In this document: piece by piece, positions 47,550 to 58,139 of the stretch
Layout of the letters: each line of letters begins with the position of its first letter
Numbering within the stretch: the stretch's first letter is position 1
NCBI GenBank assembly: GCA_014529385.2
Contig: CM043959.1
Span: 12,135,809-12,199,808 of the forward strand
Source of the DNA: Adiantum capillus-veneris
Lineage: Eukaryota; Streptophyta; Polypodiopsida; Polypodiales; Pteridaceae
Direction: 5' to 3'
DNA length: 64,000 bases
The notes under the pieces: model-generated
What the model was told of the DNA's origin: nothing
Database searches by the model: none
What the model saw: only the letters and a program-made list of their open reading frames with translations
Made by a program: the position numbers and the translations under genes

Positions 47550-48278
47550 TCAGTGAGAGGGCCTGGAATGAATGCATAGTTCAAACCTTGTGTTGAAAGC
47601 TGTTTTTGGAATATCCTCCCTTTTTATCCCAACTTGGTAATAGCCTGACCTGCGATCAATCTTGGTGAAAAATTTGGAACCATGGAGACGATCAAGCAGC
47701 TCATCTATGCAAGGAAAGGGATACTTTTTCTTGATAATGCACTGATTTAGGCCTCGAAAATCTATGCAAAGTCTAAACGTTCCATCTTTCTTCTTTTGGA
47801 AGAGTATAGGAGCACCCCAGGGAGAGACATTGGGTTTGATGAAACCTTGTTCCAAAAGCTGAGTCAACTGATTCTTCAGCTCTATGGATTCGGAAGGTGA
47901 CATCTTGTAGGGAGTCCTTGCTATTGGTTGGGCACCAAGAATGCGCTCGATCTCGTGTACTAATTCCCTAGGTAGTGGAAGAGTTGTCAACTCCTTTGGA
48001 AAAATATCTTGATATTCTATTAGCCATTCAGGCTCTGATTCTTCTAATTTGGTCTCTGGTTTATTGAGCCTTATAACAAAAATTGACAGTCCTTTCTTTA
48101 ACCCCTTAACCAAACGACTGAATTTGACCACCTTTAGTGGAGCTTTTCCTGTTCTGCCTTGCACTAAGACTTGTTCACCCTTTGAGTTTGAAAAAGAGAT
48201 GCTTCCTTCACTGCAATGGATGTTGGATTTATTTTTGCTCAACCAATCCATCCCTAAGATTCCTTCAAATCGGCCCAT
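47550..48278 (-). pseudogene. Protease end and reverse transcriptase start of element C
   Basis: [19 protein letters not shown] (end of protease), then [54 protein letters not shown] and [16 protein letters not shown]. The RT is cut soon after (HTRFEL region, near 47560), before the catalytic box: sequence from about 47550 to 47300 runs into [11 protein letters not shown] and RNase H, so the RT palm with its DD motif is deleted. Gag and the protease active site are also missing upstream. Confidence 0.82.
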
Positions 48279-48390
48279 CTTTAGATTCTAAATCTTTGTT
48301 TTTTTTTTCCTTTTCTTTTCTATTATGCCAAAAACTTTTACATCTTGGGAAAATAATGAATGATAAAGGCTTGCACTTCTTTAGTAGTTT

Positions 48391-48924
48391 CTAGACATCA
48401 AGTTCTTTCATTTCTTGCTTTGATAGTATGGACTTTAAAGCCCTAAGGTTACAAGTCATAGAAAATACAAGTCTGTGGACTCGAGAAGAAAGTGACTTGC
48501 AAGCACATATAGCCTCACCAACTTGTTTCCAAGGGCTATGTGTAAATGGTCCACTAAGTGTTGTTCTTTGTCGTGGGTAGATAAACATCTTATCATGAGG
48601 GAGATTGGTTATTAATAGAAGAAGCTTGATTTCATATTCTATGGCATGAGAACTAATAGTACAATAGCGATTGGGACCTAGTCCCAATTTCTCCCTCATC
48701 ATGGCCAGGCGAAGATTATTTAGAAGCTGTTCATGGCCCCAAAGAGTTACTTCAGTTATGTTGCATTGGGTCTTCCACATTTGTTGAGCTCCGGTTGTCC
48801 TTTTGGCAGAAAAAAGGAGGTGAACAAAGTGTTATAGCATGGCCTCCTTTTGTTCCATAGTTGCTTCTTTCATTTGCTTTTGGAAAATTTTGAGTACTTC
48901 CTCTTCTTGAGAGGTCCACATCAT
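48391..48924 (-). pseudogene. Sense accessory ORF near the PBS of element C, function unknown
   Basis: Two adjacent ATGs (48924, 48921) follow a splice-acceptor-like ATCTATCAG. The frame reads MWTSQEEEVLKIF, has one TAA near 48832, and continues through TLWGHEQLLNNLRLAM, LGLGPNRYC, NLPHDKMFIYP to TAG at 48391. It occupies the place of the extra ORF in A and B but its sequence is different. It is homologous to the antisense ORF at 44822-45268. No known domain. Confidence 0.55.
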
Positions 48925-49025
48925 CTGATAGATTTCATGCAATTTCAGAAGTTAATTTTCATTAACTCACTCCCTTCCTACAAGAGTCAGTTAAAACCTT
49001 TATCTGTCCAAGGACAAAAACTGCA

Positions 49026-49036
49026 CTTTGATACCA
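49026..49036 (-). other. Primer binding site of element C (diverged)
   Basis: On the - strand TGGTATCAAAG, two bases after the LTR end; one mismatch to the initiator tRNA-Met complement seen in A, B and D. Confidence 0.8.
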
Positions 49037-49038
49037 CT

Positions 49039-51250
49039 TGTGAGGGCCATGCCCGGGGACCACCGGCTGTACCATCTCCATATGGATACACCGTGATCTC
49101 CGACATCCCTCCCGCTTGAGGCCGACGTCAAGACAAGACTCCTCCTGCTCTTCGATGCCAACTCAAGGGGGTGATAACATTCACTTTTTGTCGTATGGAT
49201 CCCTTAGCCCCAAAGAACCTTTTCTTACCGATCAAACCTACCAATCGAAGTCATCAGACTAACTTGGAACTCAACCTTCCAGAGTCAACTGGTGGGAGTT
49301 CTCTAATTCACCCTTGGTTCAAGGTCATTGAAGCTTTTTTCCCAGTTAGGACCGAGCACAGCCGTCAATGCATTCCCCTAAGGTGAGTGTATTATAATCT
49401 ACATGAATCCCTTAGTCCCTAGTTTTTTCCCCGCTCCGTAGATCGGATTCCCTTTTCCCCACTCTGGACTTAATTACTAAGACAACGTAAAATTGGGTTC
49501 AACTTTTCGGCCAGTAATTAACCCTCCGGAATCCGACTACCCACCGAACCATTTGATAAATGAACCTTCACAAGGTAGTACTATGATACTAGAAAACAAT
49601 ATTCCAATCATGGAAAACCAAGAATACATTTCAAGCATTTGAAAGCAGCATGCGAACTATTGCATACCCTCGCAAATGTGCATTTATCAGGTTGTTCCCA
49701 CCTTTTCCTTTATACAATACTTTTACTTCCTTTTCCCTTTAATATTAGTAATATTATCTAGTTATCTATCAAGCAGTCACATATACTTCTCTAGGCATAT
49801 CCCTATCCTCGTCCTAGGACCAGGGTATCTTGTCTCCTCTGCCACGTGAGAAGGCGGCACCTTTACACAGATTCCAATTTTTATTTTTCTTTATATTGTG
49901 TGGGAAAGGCTTCAAAAATAATCTACTTTAGGTTCTTTTTAAATCAATAATCCCAAGAAGAAAACAAAGTTCCGGCTGATGAGGATAATTGCGGAATAGT
50001 CCATGTAGGTTCCTAGCCTTTCCAAGGTTCCTTTTTCCCAAACAACTTGAAGAGTTCCTTAATTAAATCACATAGTCCTTCCTTATCATGATCCCTCCAT
50101 AGATCCTTTCTCCTTCCTCCTTTTCCAGTCGTCATTAGGCCTACCCGGACTAGGCCGATTTCCAGATGCATCTGCGGGTTATATCCACCTGCAGGGACAC
50201 ACTCCCATTCAATCCCATTTCTAGGGCAATGAATGAACCCTGAGCTCAAGCATAGACCAACGGTTATCAGTTCTAGCCAAAAGGGACCATCCCCCATTGT
50301 ATCCCACAGGTGAATACCTGTGCTGGCCTTTTTCCAAACATGTAGACAAGTTCACACTTAAATCTCTATGTTATGCTAGGGCTATCCACGTCAATCTTCT
50401 CCTAGTTTAAATTTTAGATTAAGCTCCTTGAGTTAGAAATGCTTGATTCCTAATTACTTTAAAGTTTCTATTCAAACAAGACCTTAAGAAAACATGGAAT
50501 CTCATGGAAGTTTCAGGTTTTGTCTCTACCTAAGTTTCAAGCTTGTAGGTTAAGAGAGAGAAGGTGAAGAGGGTAATGGTAATTTGGATTATGGTTATGG
50601 CTTCTCTTGAGGAGAGAAGTGTGTGTAGGGTGTGTATGAAGAAGGAGTATTAGTTATGGATTTCATAGCTCACTATCAAGCTTGCAATTTTAAAATGTGT
50701 AGAGAAATGAAGTGAAGTGAAGCATAGCAAAGTGTAGCGAAGTATTTAATGAGTAGGGAAGGCCTCCTTTAAAGCTTAATCTTGATAAGTTCCTTAACTT
50801 ATCGTGATAAGTTACTTTTACATATCTTGATATCCTTTCTTGCTTTTCAAAGCTTCTCCAACAAGCTACTTATACAAGAAGCTATTTTTTCTACAAGTGG
50901 CTTATGCAAGAAGCTATTCTTCCAACAAGTGGCTTCTTTAACAAGCTACTTTCAACAAGTGGATTTTTCAACAAGTTACTTTTTCACCTTACCCTATTCT
51001 TTCTTTGTTTACTTATGCAATTTTATTTTTCTTGAGATAAAACTAATATCCCATGCATTGGTTATATCCATGTTCCCATGGTGAAAATCGAAAGTGTTTC
51101 ATAGATAGCTTTGCATTGATTATATCCATGTTTCCATGGTTAAAATCGAAAGCGTCTCGTGGGTAGCTAGGGTGCTTTACTTGATCGTATTCGGAAAGTC
51201 GACGGCTTAGATATTTTAGCAAGAGTAAGGACTAAGAGGAGGACCTTACA
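49039..51250 (-). repeat. 5' LTR of element C, with an internal deletion
   Basis: TGTGAGGGCC at 49039 to GGACCTTACA at 51250. About 650 bp present in the other LTR (32717-33360) are missing near 50535. The stretch around 50660 preserves the empty site of element B. Confidence 0.9.
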
Positions 51251-51573
51251 TGTTCACTTTAAGTTCCTTTTGTGATTGCAGTTGGATGAGACCACATAAG
51301 CACCATTTGACTGTTGTTGACTGCCTTTGAGTTTCTTTTTGTGCTCTTGAAGAGAGTTTATTACATCTTCAATTTTAGGGATCGGTATTTATTTTTAAGA
51401 ACTATTACAATTTGGCCACAATTTGCACTGTACTGCTTTGAGAAGCACAATAATTTGGCCTTCATTATCTACAGGGCATTTTGTATATGTCAACTATGTG
51501 CAAATACTCTTGAACCATATCAAAAATTTGTGAAGGGGTACTCCATGAAATTGGAGAGTGACTCCACAATCAG
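51251..51573 (-). pseudogene. G1 copia gag, upstream part (other side of element C)
   Basis: On the - strand a decayed gag stretch leading into GSQQQS, VVSSN and NHKRNLK, directly before the zinc knuckles found at 30846-31200. It is similar in reverse to 52240-52540 (G2). Several stops. Confidence 0.7.
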
Positions 51574-52054
51574 TTTGTAGAGCCATTGAAATTAACTGCT
51601 CTCAAGGATTAGACACTGTCCAATCACCCAGGTAAGACCTTCCTCTCACCACACACATGAGTGAACCATCATGGGAGAAAAGGGGATCAACGGCCATGGT
51701 TTTCACATGTGGCAGGGAAAAACCAAAGGCTATTTGATGCAAAAGCAATTATGCTTTGTCATTAAGCCACCAAATGACGATGACAAAGTGGAAACGCGAC
51801 AAAGCTTAGTGCGATTTGTAGAGCCATTAAAATTAGCTACTAATGAGGATTATACACTACCCAACCACTCAGGTAAGACCTTCCTCTCACCACACACATG
51901 AGTGCACCATCATGGGAGAAAAGGGGATCAATGGCCATGGTTTTCACATATGGCAAGAAAAAACCAAATGCTATTTGATGCGAAAGCAATTATGATCCAT
52001 CATTAAGCCACCAAATGACAATATAAAAGTGGAAACATGACGAGCTTAGTGCAA
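51574..52054. repeat. Direct duplication with a 241-bp period
   Basis: TTTGTAGAGCCATT at 51574 and again at 51815 start two copies sharing AGGTAAGACCTTCCTCTCACC, CACACACATGAGTG, AAAAGGGGATCAA and the copia gag N-terminal sequence HGFHMWQ. They differ by scattered substitutions. The second copy leads into the G2 gag. Confidence 0.85.
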
Positions 52055-52774
52055 TTTACAGCTAAAGATGAGCAATCTCTTGGCATTCTGCTCACATCCC
52101 TTGATGACAACGTTGTGCATTATTTAGATGATTGCAGCATTTCACACGATGCATGGATAACTTTAGAGCATCATTTTGGTGCTATTGCCAAGAATTCTAA
52201 AAATACAACTTTATAGATTGCTTATGGATCTTGGAGAAGATCTTTCATCTCTAGCCAATAGGCTCAAAAGTACTTGCACACAATTGACACATATAAAATG
52301 CCATGTAGATAATGAAGACCAAATTGTTGTGCCTCTCAAAGCAGTACTAGATGCAAATTTTGGCCAAATTGTATAGTGTTTAAAGAGCAAGACCCAATCC
52401 CTAAAATTGAAGATGTAATAAACTCTCTTTAAGAGCACAAAAATAAACTCAATGACAATCAACAACAGTCAAACGGTGTTTATGTGGTCTCATCCAACTG
52501 TTACAACCACAATCATAAAAGGAACTTAAAGTGCACACATTGTGGAAAAACCAATCACCTTTCAAAGGATTGCTATGAAATCAACCCTTGTTGCATCTGT
52601 GGCAAAAAAAACCATTCTACAAAGTATTGCAAACTCAACAGTAAATCTTCACAGGTTACCAATCACAAAGAGAATTTCAAAGATCAAACAAAAGAAAAAA
52701 TCAACCTCACCTCTAGAAATTCGGACGAAGATAATGACAACAATATTGGCTTCGTTTATGATGATCTACTGTGA
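51671..52774 (+). pseudogene. G2: copia gag with two zinc knuckles, inverted relative of G1
   Basis: N-terminal capsid start NGHGFHMWQGKTKGYLMQKQL (duplicated), then AKDEQSLGILLTSLDDNVVHYLDD and RLLMDLGEDLSSLANRLKSTC (UBN2-like gag). Two zinc knuckles follow: CTHCGKTNHLSKDC and CCICGKKNHSTKYC (52532-52630). Several frame changes occur between 52150 and 52480. It stands in the opposite orientation to G1, so the two form an inverted repeat of roughly 600-bp arms. No pol follows; the region ends at CACTA-2. Confidence 0.72.
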
Positions 52775-52894
52775 ACATTCTCCCAATTGTACCTTACCCT
52801 CTATTTGTGCAAGGGGAGGCTTGTGTGTGCCTACACCCTGATGTTTTGTATGCCTACACCCTTTGTGTCTAGGGGAGGCAGCTTTGTGTTCAAG

Positions 52895-53150
52895 CACTAC
52901 AAGAGGTTGTGTGTACTTGTGACATTTTAGTGATTTGTATACTCCCCAGCGTCGGTAAGACACATCGTCGATATGGGAACGTCTCTATGAGAGTCTCTAT
53001 AATTGTCGTTATAGGCATCGCTATGGCCGTCTCTGTATAGCAACACATATAGCGACAACCATAGCGATTCTTACAGGCTACCTATAGTGACGTTCATAGC
53101 GACACTGCAAAGCCTTATATAGCAGCGTCAGAGAGTAAACGTTTTTAGTG
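52895..53150 (-). repeat. Terminal and subterminal repeats of CACTA-2
   Basis: Nineteen-base terminal repeat, then copies of CGTCG, ATAGCGAC and GTCGCTATA-type motifs in both orientations between 52955 and 53150, as in CACTA-1. Confidence 0.88.
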
Positions 53151-53159
53151 ACAGGGTGT

Positions 53160-54770
53160 CATAAAATCTAATATCTAATATCTAACCAACCCAAATGATT
53201 TTCTCATATTAAACTGATTACTTAATGTGGGAGAATAAATGGGAACAAGTGTTAAGATATAGACATGTGCTTATAGATCTATCTCAACACGGGGCCAATG
53301 GTAAAGGGGCCCAAATGAGATATGGTCTATCAAAGAGAAAGGCTAACAAATGGAGCATAAGACCTTAGGGTTAGCTTCATTGAAGACCTCCAATAATGTG
53401 TGTAAAAGGCCTTTGACCTTAAGTAAGCTAGGGCTGAGCTTGAGGCACGGGAACCCGACCCAGCTCGAGGTGCTTGTCCTGCTTGTGATGCTTGATGACT
53501 AAGGTGCTTGAGGTGCTTGAGATGCTTGAGGTGCTTAATTATTGAGATGCTTGAGGTGCTTGACATGCTTGAGATGCTAGGGTTGCACTTGAGGTGAGAA
53601 CCCAGCCCAAGCTTAAAGTGCTTATGAGCCAAGCTTGTGGTGGGAATTGGGCCTATACATGAGGGACTTAAGGTGTCAAAAAGTCAAATATTCAATCCCT
53701 ACAAGGAGGGGGCGATCCCTACATGAGGGGGGATGAGAGAGAACACCCGCACACTCACACAAGACATGCATGGTACAAAGAAAGCAAAAGGGACACTTGT
53801 CAAGTTCCTCCTCATGTTACCCTCATGGTGTGCTTGAAGCCTATTGGTTGGCCACCCAAGGGGTCCAATAATAATTTAGGAGATTTAATTAAATGATTTC
53901 GCATTTATCTAGCCCTCTCTCTCAAAGGGAAAAGGGGGACACTTGTCTCAAGGCTACCCTTGCTGCTTGTAATGCCTCCTGCTTGTGATTGGCTAGGCCT
54001 GGAGGGGTCCAATGAGCTTCAAGCATGAGCTACAAGGGGGGTCGACCCAAGCACTCTAGGGGGTTGCTTAGGGGGTATACTCACCCACACACACTCACAA
54101 ACACTCTCATTGTGTGCTATGCAAAGTGCAGGAGCTCCCTCTCCTTCTCCAAGCAAGTAGAGGTTGAGAGCCTACACCAACACTCTTGGATATGGAGTGC
54201 AAATCCAACCAAGAGCCATGCTTCAATGCTTAAGCTTGACATCTCCTTCTTCTTCATTACTATGCTATTATGTATGCTAGCAACAAGAGTTATGATAAGT
54301 GAGGAACTAATTCTTTCTCCTATGAAATGTTTCTTCTTCCTCTTCCCTACCCTCATTCCCTGCTAGCTCTATCCACCTTCGAAGGTGTTTGAGGTCTTGG
54401 GACTGAGGCTTGGGATAGTTAAAGCTTTTCTTCAAGTTTATGTTATGTTTGTGATGCATGAATCTTTCCATCTTCATTGCATCACCTAGGTCACAAGGAA
54501 CACAAAGAATGTATTGTAACAAGTCTCTCTTAATGGGAGAAATCATAATACAAATGCCTATTGGAGGGGGGACCGTCTCCATGTAAATCCGGTCCTCAAC
54601 TATTGTCATGTTCTCTAAATTATCTCTCTTGCAAAAGTATTGTTCATGCCAAGTTAGCTAATTGCTATGATTATGTTGCTATCTTCAATTATTTTCACCC
54701 GCTATGCTCACAAAGTCATTTCTCAAAAGTACTCTCATTAATTTCCGCTACTCTCAAATTAAATAGGCCA
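53160..54770. other. Unclassified 1.6-kb insertion-like segment within CACTA-2
   Basis: CACTA-1 has only about 0.2-0.25 kb between the subterminal repeats and the region matching 54770-54990. CACTA-2 has this additional segment, without recognised coding sequence. It contains a 10-11 bp minisatellite (53480-53590). No terminal repeats were identified with confidence. Confidence 0.45.
53480..53590. repeat. Minisatellite of GCTTGAGGT-type units
   Basis: About ten irregular units of TGCTTGAGG/TGCTTGAGA/TGCTTGATG, period 9-11, giving KHLKHL in one reverse frame; not a real gene. Confidence 0.85.
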
Positions 54771-54994
54771 ATTCCATTGATGAAAGTAAACCAATGATAA
54801 TTGTACACATCATAGGCAAAATCACTTGATTGTTAAACATTGAAAATGTAATAGTGACAACACCATTGTCATTATTGAGAAAATATACATGGTTTTCCAA
54901 TAGTTACAAAAGGACGTATACACGTCATCTCATGATACATATGCTATGACAAAAGGAAAATAATGCTATCTAGCTACGGCTAGACTGATGTCAT

Positions 54995-56252
54995 CTAATC
55001 AGACATCTCATTGCGTCCGAGCGGCATATCTGTAGGATTCTACAAAAAAAGCCAATAAGACAGCCTTTTGTAAGTATAAATATATAATTTACAAAACAAT
55101 ACAACAAATAGAAAAGAGTAAACCCTAATACTAACCATGCCCCCGTGAGAACTCAGAATGTCAATCAGGGCATTTAAGCCCTTCCTGCTTGCGTACTCGC
55201 GCTCATACGGTGTGGAGTCATGTCCTGACATTGACCACTATCAAAACATACAAAGACTCCATTATGTTAGAATTTAAAAACCCCTAAACCCTAAACTATC
55301 AAACCTAAATAGCAATGCGAAAACACTTACAAAATCAGCCTCAAATGATGCCCACCCACCGCTCCCGAAGTGGTGTGAGCTTCCTGCCTCTACTCACACT
55401 TTGGCTGCCTCCTTTTGTTGCTTCCACTTGTCAGGATTCTTACGCGCTGCTTTCTTCGCATTCTTCCAATCTTCTTTGGACAGCCAATCTGGTCTGCTCC
55501 ACCCATGCTTTATTGCTTTTTGCACTTCAAAATGATTGTGCTTATAGTATTCATGCATTTGAACCTTCATCAGGTCTTCATTGAAGTGGTCATCCTGTGT
55601 TGAAACGGGAAACTTGTCATGCAGCATGCTGATGACTCTGTCTTTTAATTCACTTGGCACTTCACTCCAGGTGTTTAATATGTAGTGTCTAAATACCTGA
55701 GAGCAATGACCACGCATGCGCGAGATCACCTTCTTGCTTTCATCATCCAAGATGCTGCTGCTGAAGTCGACGGAGTAAGGCAATCCCTCTCACCGTTGAT
55801 GTGTGAACCTGGGTGTCTTGGCACGGGTCTCTAGTAGCGTGTCGATGGGGGTACGGACGTCAAGTGTCTCCACTGGATTCTGGGCCATGAAGCAAGGAGT
55901 GTCAAGACTGAGGTGACTCTCGGAGGAGTAGCTAGTGGTGTGTAGCTAGGAACAGCTGTCAGCCACGCAAAACTTGGAATAGATGGAAATGTCGTGGCTG
56001 GTGTGGGGGCAGGCAAAGAAGGGGAAGGTAAAGATCCTCGTCGAACATGAGGCGGTGTCGAGGCATCGGCAATGGAATCCCCACAACAACCGTTGTTGCC
56101 ACCACTAGAGCGTTGGTGCCTACACATGTGTGAAGATCATCTCGTCGATACCAAAGCTTCGGAGTATGCTGAATGCTCCCAAAATAGAGGGAGACGCTAA
56201 AGGAGTAGGAACACGTGATGGTGCTCCAGAGCGATGATGATCCTCGTACCAC
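54995..56252 (-). pseudogene. Transposase_24-type (TnpA-like) gene of CACTA-2
   Basis: Three 3' exons match CACTA-1. Exon 1 ends at 55331 (donor GTAAGTG), exon 2 is 55237-55136, exon 3 is 55039-54995, all with GT..AG boundaries. The domain reads MPYSVDFSSSIL, KVISRMRGHCSQVFRHYIL, VQMHEYYKHNHFEVQKAI and KHGWSRPDWLSKEDWK and is open to 55783. Upstream the P/T-rich repeats (ATPPRVTSV) lie in shifted frames up to about 56252, so the 5' part is damaged. It is a better preserved copy than the one in CACTA-1. Likely role: DNA-binding partner of the TNP2 transposase. Confidence 0.82.
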
Positions 56253-56461
56253 TGTCTCTGCTAGGGTGACAAAGAAGAAAGAAACTCATCATCATCCATA
56301 CCTGCATTAAACACACGAACATTTAATCTTAATATTGAATGAATGGAGAAGAAAACACGGACAAGTAGAGAGAGAGAGAGAGAGAGAGAGAGGACTCGTA
56401 AAGGGGGAGGGATTCCTGTGTAGAGAGATTTTGTTGAAGTTCTTGTGAATTTGTAAAAGCA

Positions 56462-56718
56462 CTACACTCCGAGTGCGATGAAGACTGAATCTGCAATTGC
56501 GAAGGTGATCTGTCTCTGCTCATAGATGTTGCTTGCCCCACCACTATATCTAGTTGATCGGGTGAAAGAGACGCTAAGAAGCAGTAGTAGTGCTTCTTAG
56601 TGTCTCTTTCACCCGATCAACTAGATCTAGCGGTGGGCTGAGCAGCATCTATGAGCAGAGACCGATCAATTCCTTCGCGATTAGAGTTTCAGTCTCCATT
56701 GCACTCGGAGAACAGTGC
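56462..56718. repeat. Imperfect inverted repeat, arms about 120 bp, 6-bp spacer
   Basis: Left arm 56462-56583 and right arm 56590-56718 are complementary at close to nine in ten positions, including TGCTTCTTAG, CTCTTTCACCCGATCAACTAG, CATCTATGAGCAGAGAC and CACTCGGAG. The central loop is about six bases. It lies between the Transposase_24-type gene and the TNP2 part, where the promoter or 5' leader of the former would be. Confidence 0.85.
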
Positions 56719-56891
56719 TCGTCATCCTTGCTTGTGAGAACATACCTAGAGCATACGTACTTGGAGTGGCGCAAAGACAATTAAATACAATGATGCAATG
56801 ACGCATATAGACAGGAATGGAAAAAAAGCTACGTGAATACAATATATATTATATAACGGAGCAAAATTGTTCAAATATAGTATTTATGGCT

Positions 56892-57700
56892 TTAAGAGGT
56901 CTCTCTCTCATCCTCGCATAGCTCATCATAAATTCCTATATCTATATAGAGCTCTCCATTTAGACAGATGTCATCCGTTTCATTTTGCAGATCCTCTGCA
57001 TGCACCCCACAGAGAGTAGCAGCTTGATTCTCGTCTGGCACCACCTCAATGGCTTTCGACTTAGCATCTTCTCCGATCTCCTCCATTGATGCCACCGTGA
57101 TTGGAACATGGTAGCCCTCATACATCCGTGCACTACGAGGGGCTACCTCTATGACGTACCACCAGCTTGATGCAGACTTTGTAGGATGCAATATCACCTG
57201 CTAGAGCCACATAGCTTACATGGGAGCTTCCAAGCACATAACTTCTAAAATTGGATGTTAAATATTTACATACTTACTTGTTCACAGTGCTCGAGTAGTA
57301 AGAAAGTGTCTCTTAGGTCAGTCCATTTCTTAGTTGAATCCACCTCAAGGAAACCAGACTCTCCTCTACACACAGTAGCGTTGCAACCCTCTATGATTAT
57401 CTTGAACGATTTCACTCAAACAAGTCGAAAAAAAATCCTCTATAATTGATCCTCAAAATCTCTTGTAGCGTGCCAAAGTAAGTGAGTTCTGCCACCACAG
57501 GATCTGCAGCAGAGGACCGTTGTCGACTAGGCTGTTCAAATTTTTCCATGATTCCACAATCTTGAGTAAAACGCTTTTTGTCGCTCCGTTCCACCCTAAA
57601 ATGTCGACCTTTACATCATGCTGATGTGTATGACTTATACTACAACCAACAAAGATTATGAGTGGCCGTTCAAACATCTACAAAGTCACTAGTCGGGCAT
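56892..57700 (-). pseudogene. DUF4216-like C-terminal region of the CACTA-2 TNP2 transposase
   Basis: In pieces on the - strand: KVDILGWNGATKSVLL, GESGFLEVDSTKKWTDLRDTFLLLEHCEQV and, after a gap with GT..AG-like edges (about 57280-57195), VILHPTKSASSWWYVIEVAPRSARMYE. The order and motifs (an EPFILA-like DTFLLL, then Q-V and a W-V-V/E-P-R segment) match the DUF4216 region found at the end of plant TNP2-type transposases. A long acidic tail (CLNGELYIDIGIYDELCEDERE) ends at TGA 56892. Confidence 0.6.
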
Positions 57701-58139
57701 TGCAAACTTACCTTGGTCGCGCAACCCCGAGAGTACTCCTACTCCTCCTCATTCACTTCTTCACCGCAGTGTTGTGGGAATTTCAATTGGTTGTGCAATC
57801 ATCTTAAGCTCATGAATGTTGGTAGGCTCTCCAGACCCACCGGATAATGCATCGGTGGTAGTCTTCCCCGTCTCCACTCGATTCATGCCCTTTGTCTCTC
57901 TTTCTTTGCATCCTCATATTGTAAAATCCACTTTTGCATCACTGGATTGTGAAGCATGCAAAATTGGTTGATTTTAGCCTCTAGATCTTCCCCATCATCT
58001 TCTTCCCAACACCGAGATTGCACATGAAAATCTCGAATATGCCCTCATCATCTATGGTTCGCCATAGAGTGTCCCGGGCTTTATCAAATCCTTCTAGCCA
58101 CTCTCCAATGTAAACTAGGGACTCTGATACTAGTCAACC

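Larger units (their letters stand above)
31201..51250 (-). mobile_element. Element C: chromodomain Ty3/gypsy retrotransposon, with element B nested in its 3' LTR
   Basis: Coding strand is -. The 5' LTR is 49039-51250, the 3' LTR 31201-44512 (interrupted by B, 33491-43917). Internal region 44513-49038 (4.5 kb) holds a primer binding site, an accessory ORF, protease-RT, RNase H, integrase and chromodomain, plus an antisense ORF near the 3' LTR. No gag is recognisable. Polypurine tract TTGGGGAGTT lies next to TGTAAGG at 44512, as in A and B. It is inserted in copia remnant G1 with a 5-bp target duplication (TGTGC/TGTTC). Confidence 0.9.

Noticed and set aside
53330-53632. ORF with KHLKHLKHL repeats
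   Set aside because: Reverse reading of a 9-11 bp minisatellite.
54025-54366. 113-codon ORF inside CACTA-2 as a captured host gene
   Set aside because: No recognised motif, no splice structure, and a similar-length frame on the opposite strand; not enough to call a gene.
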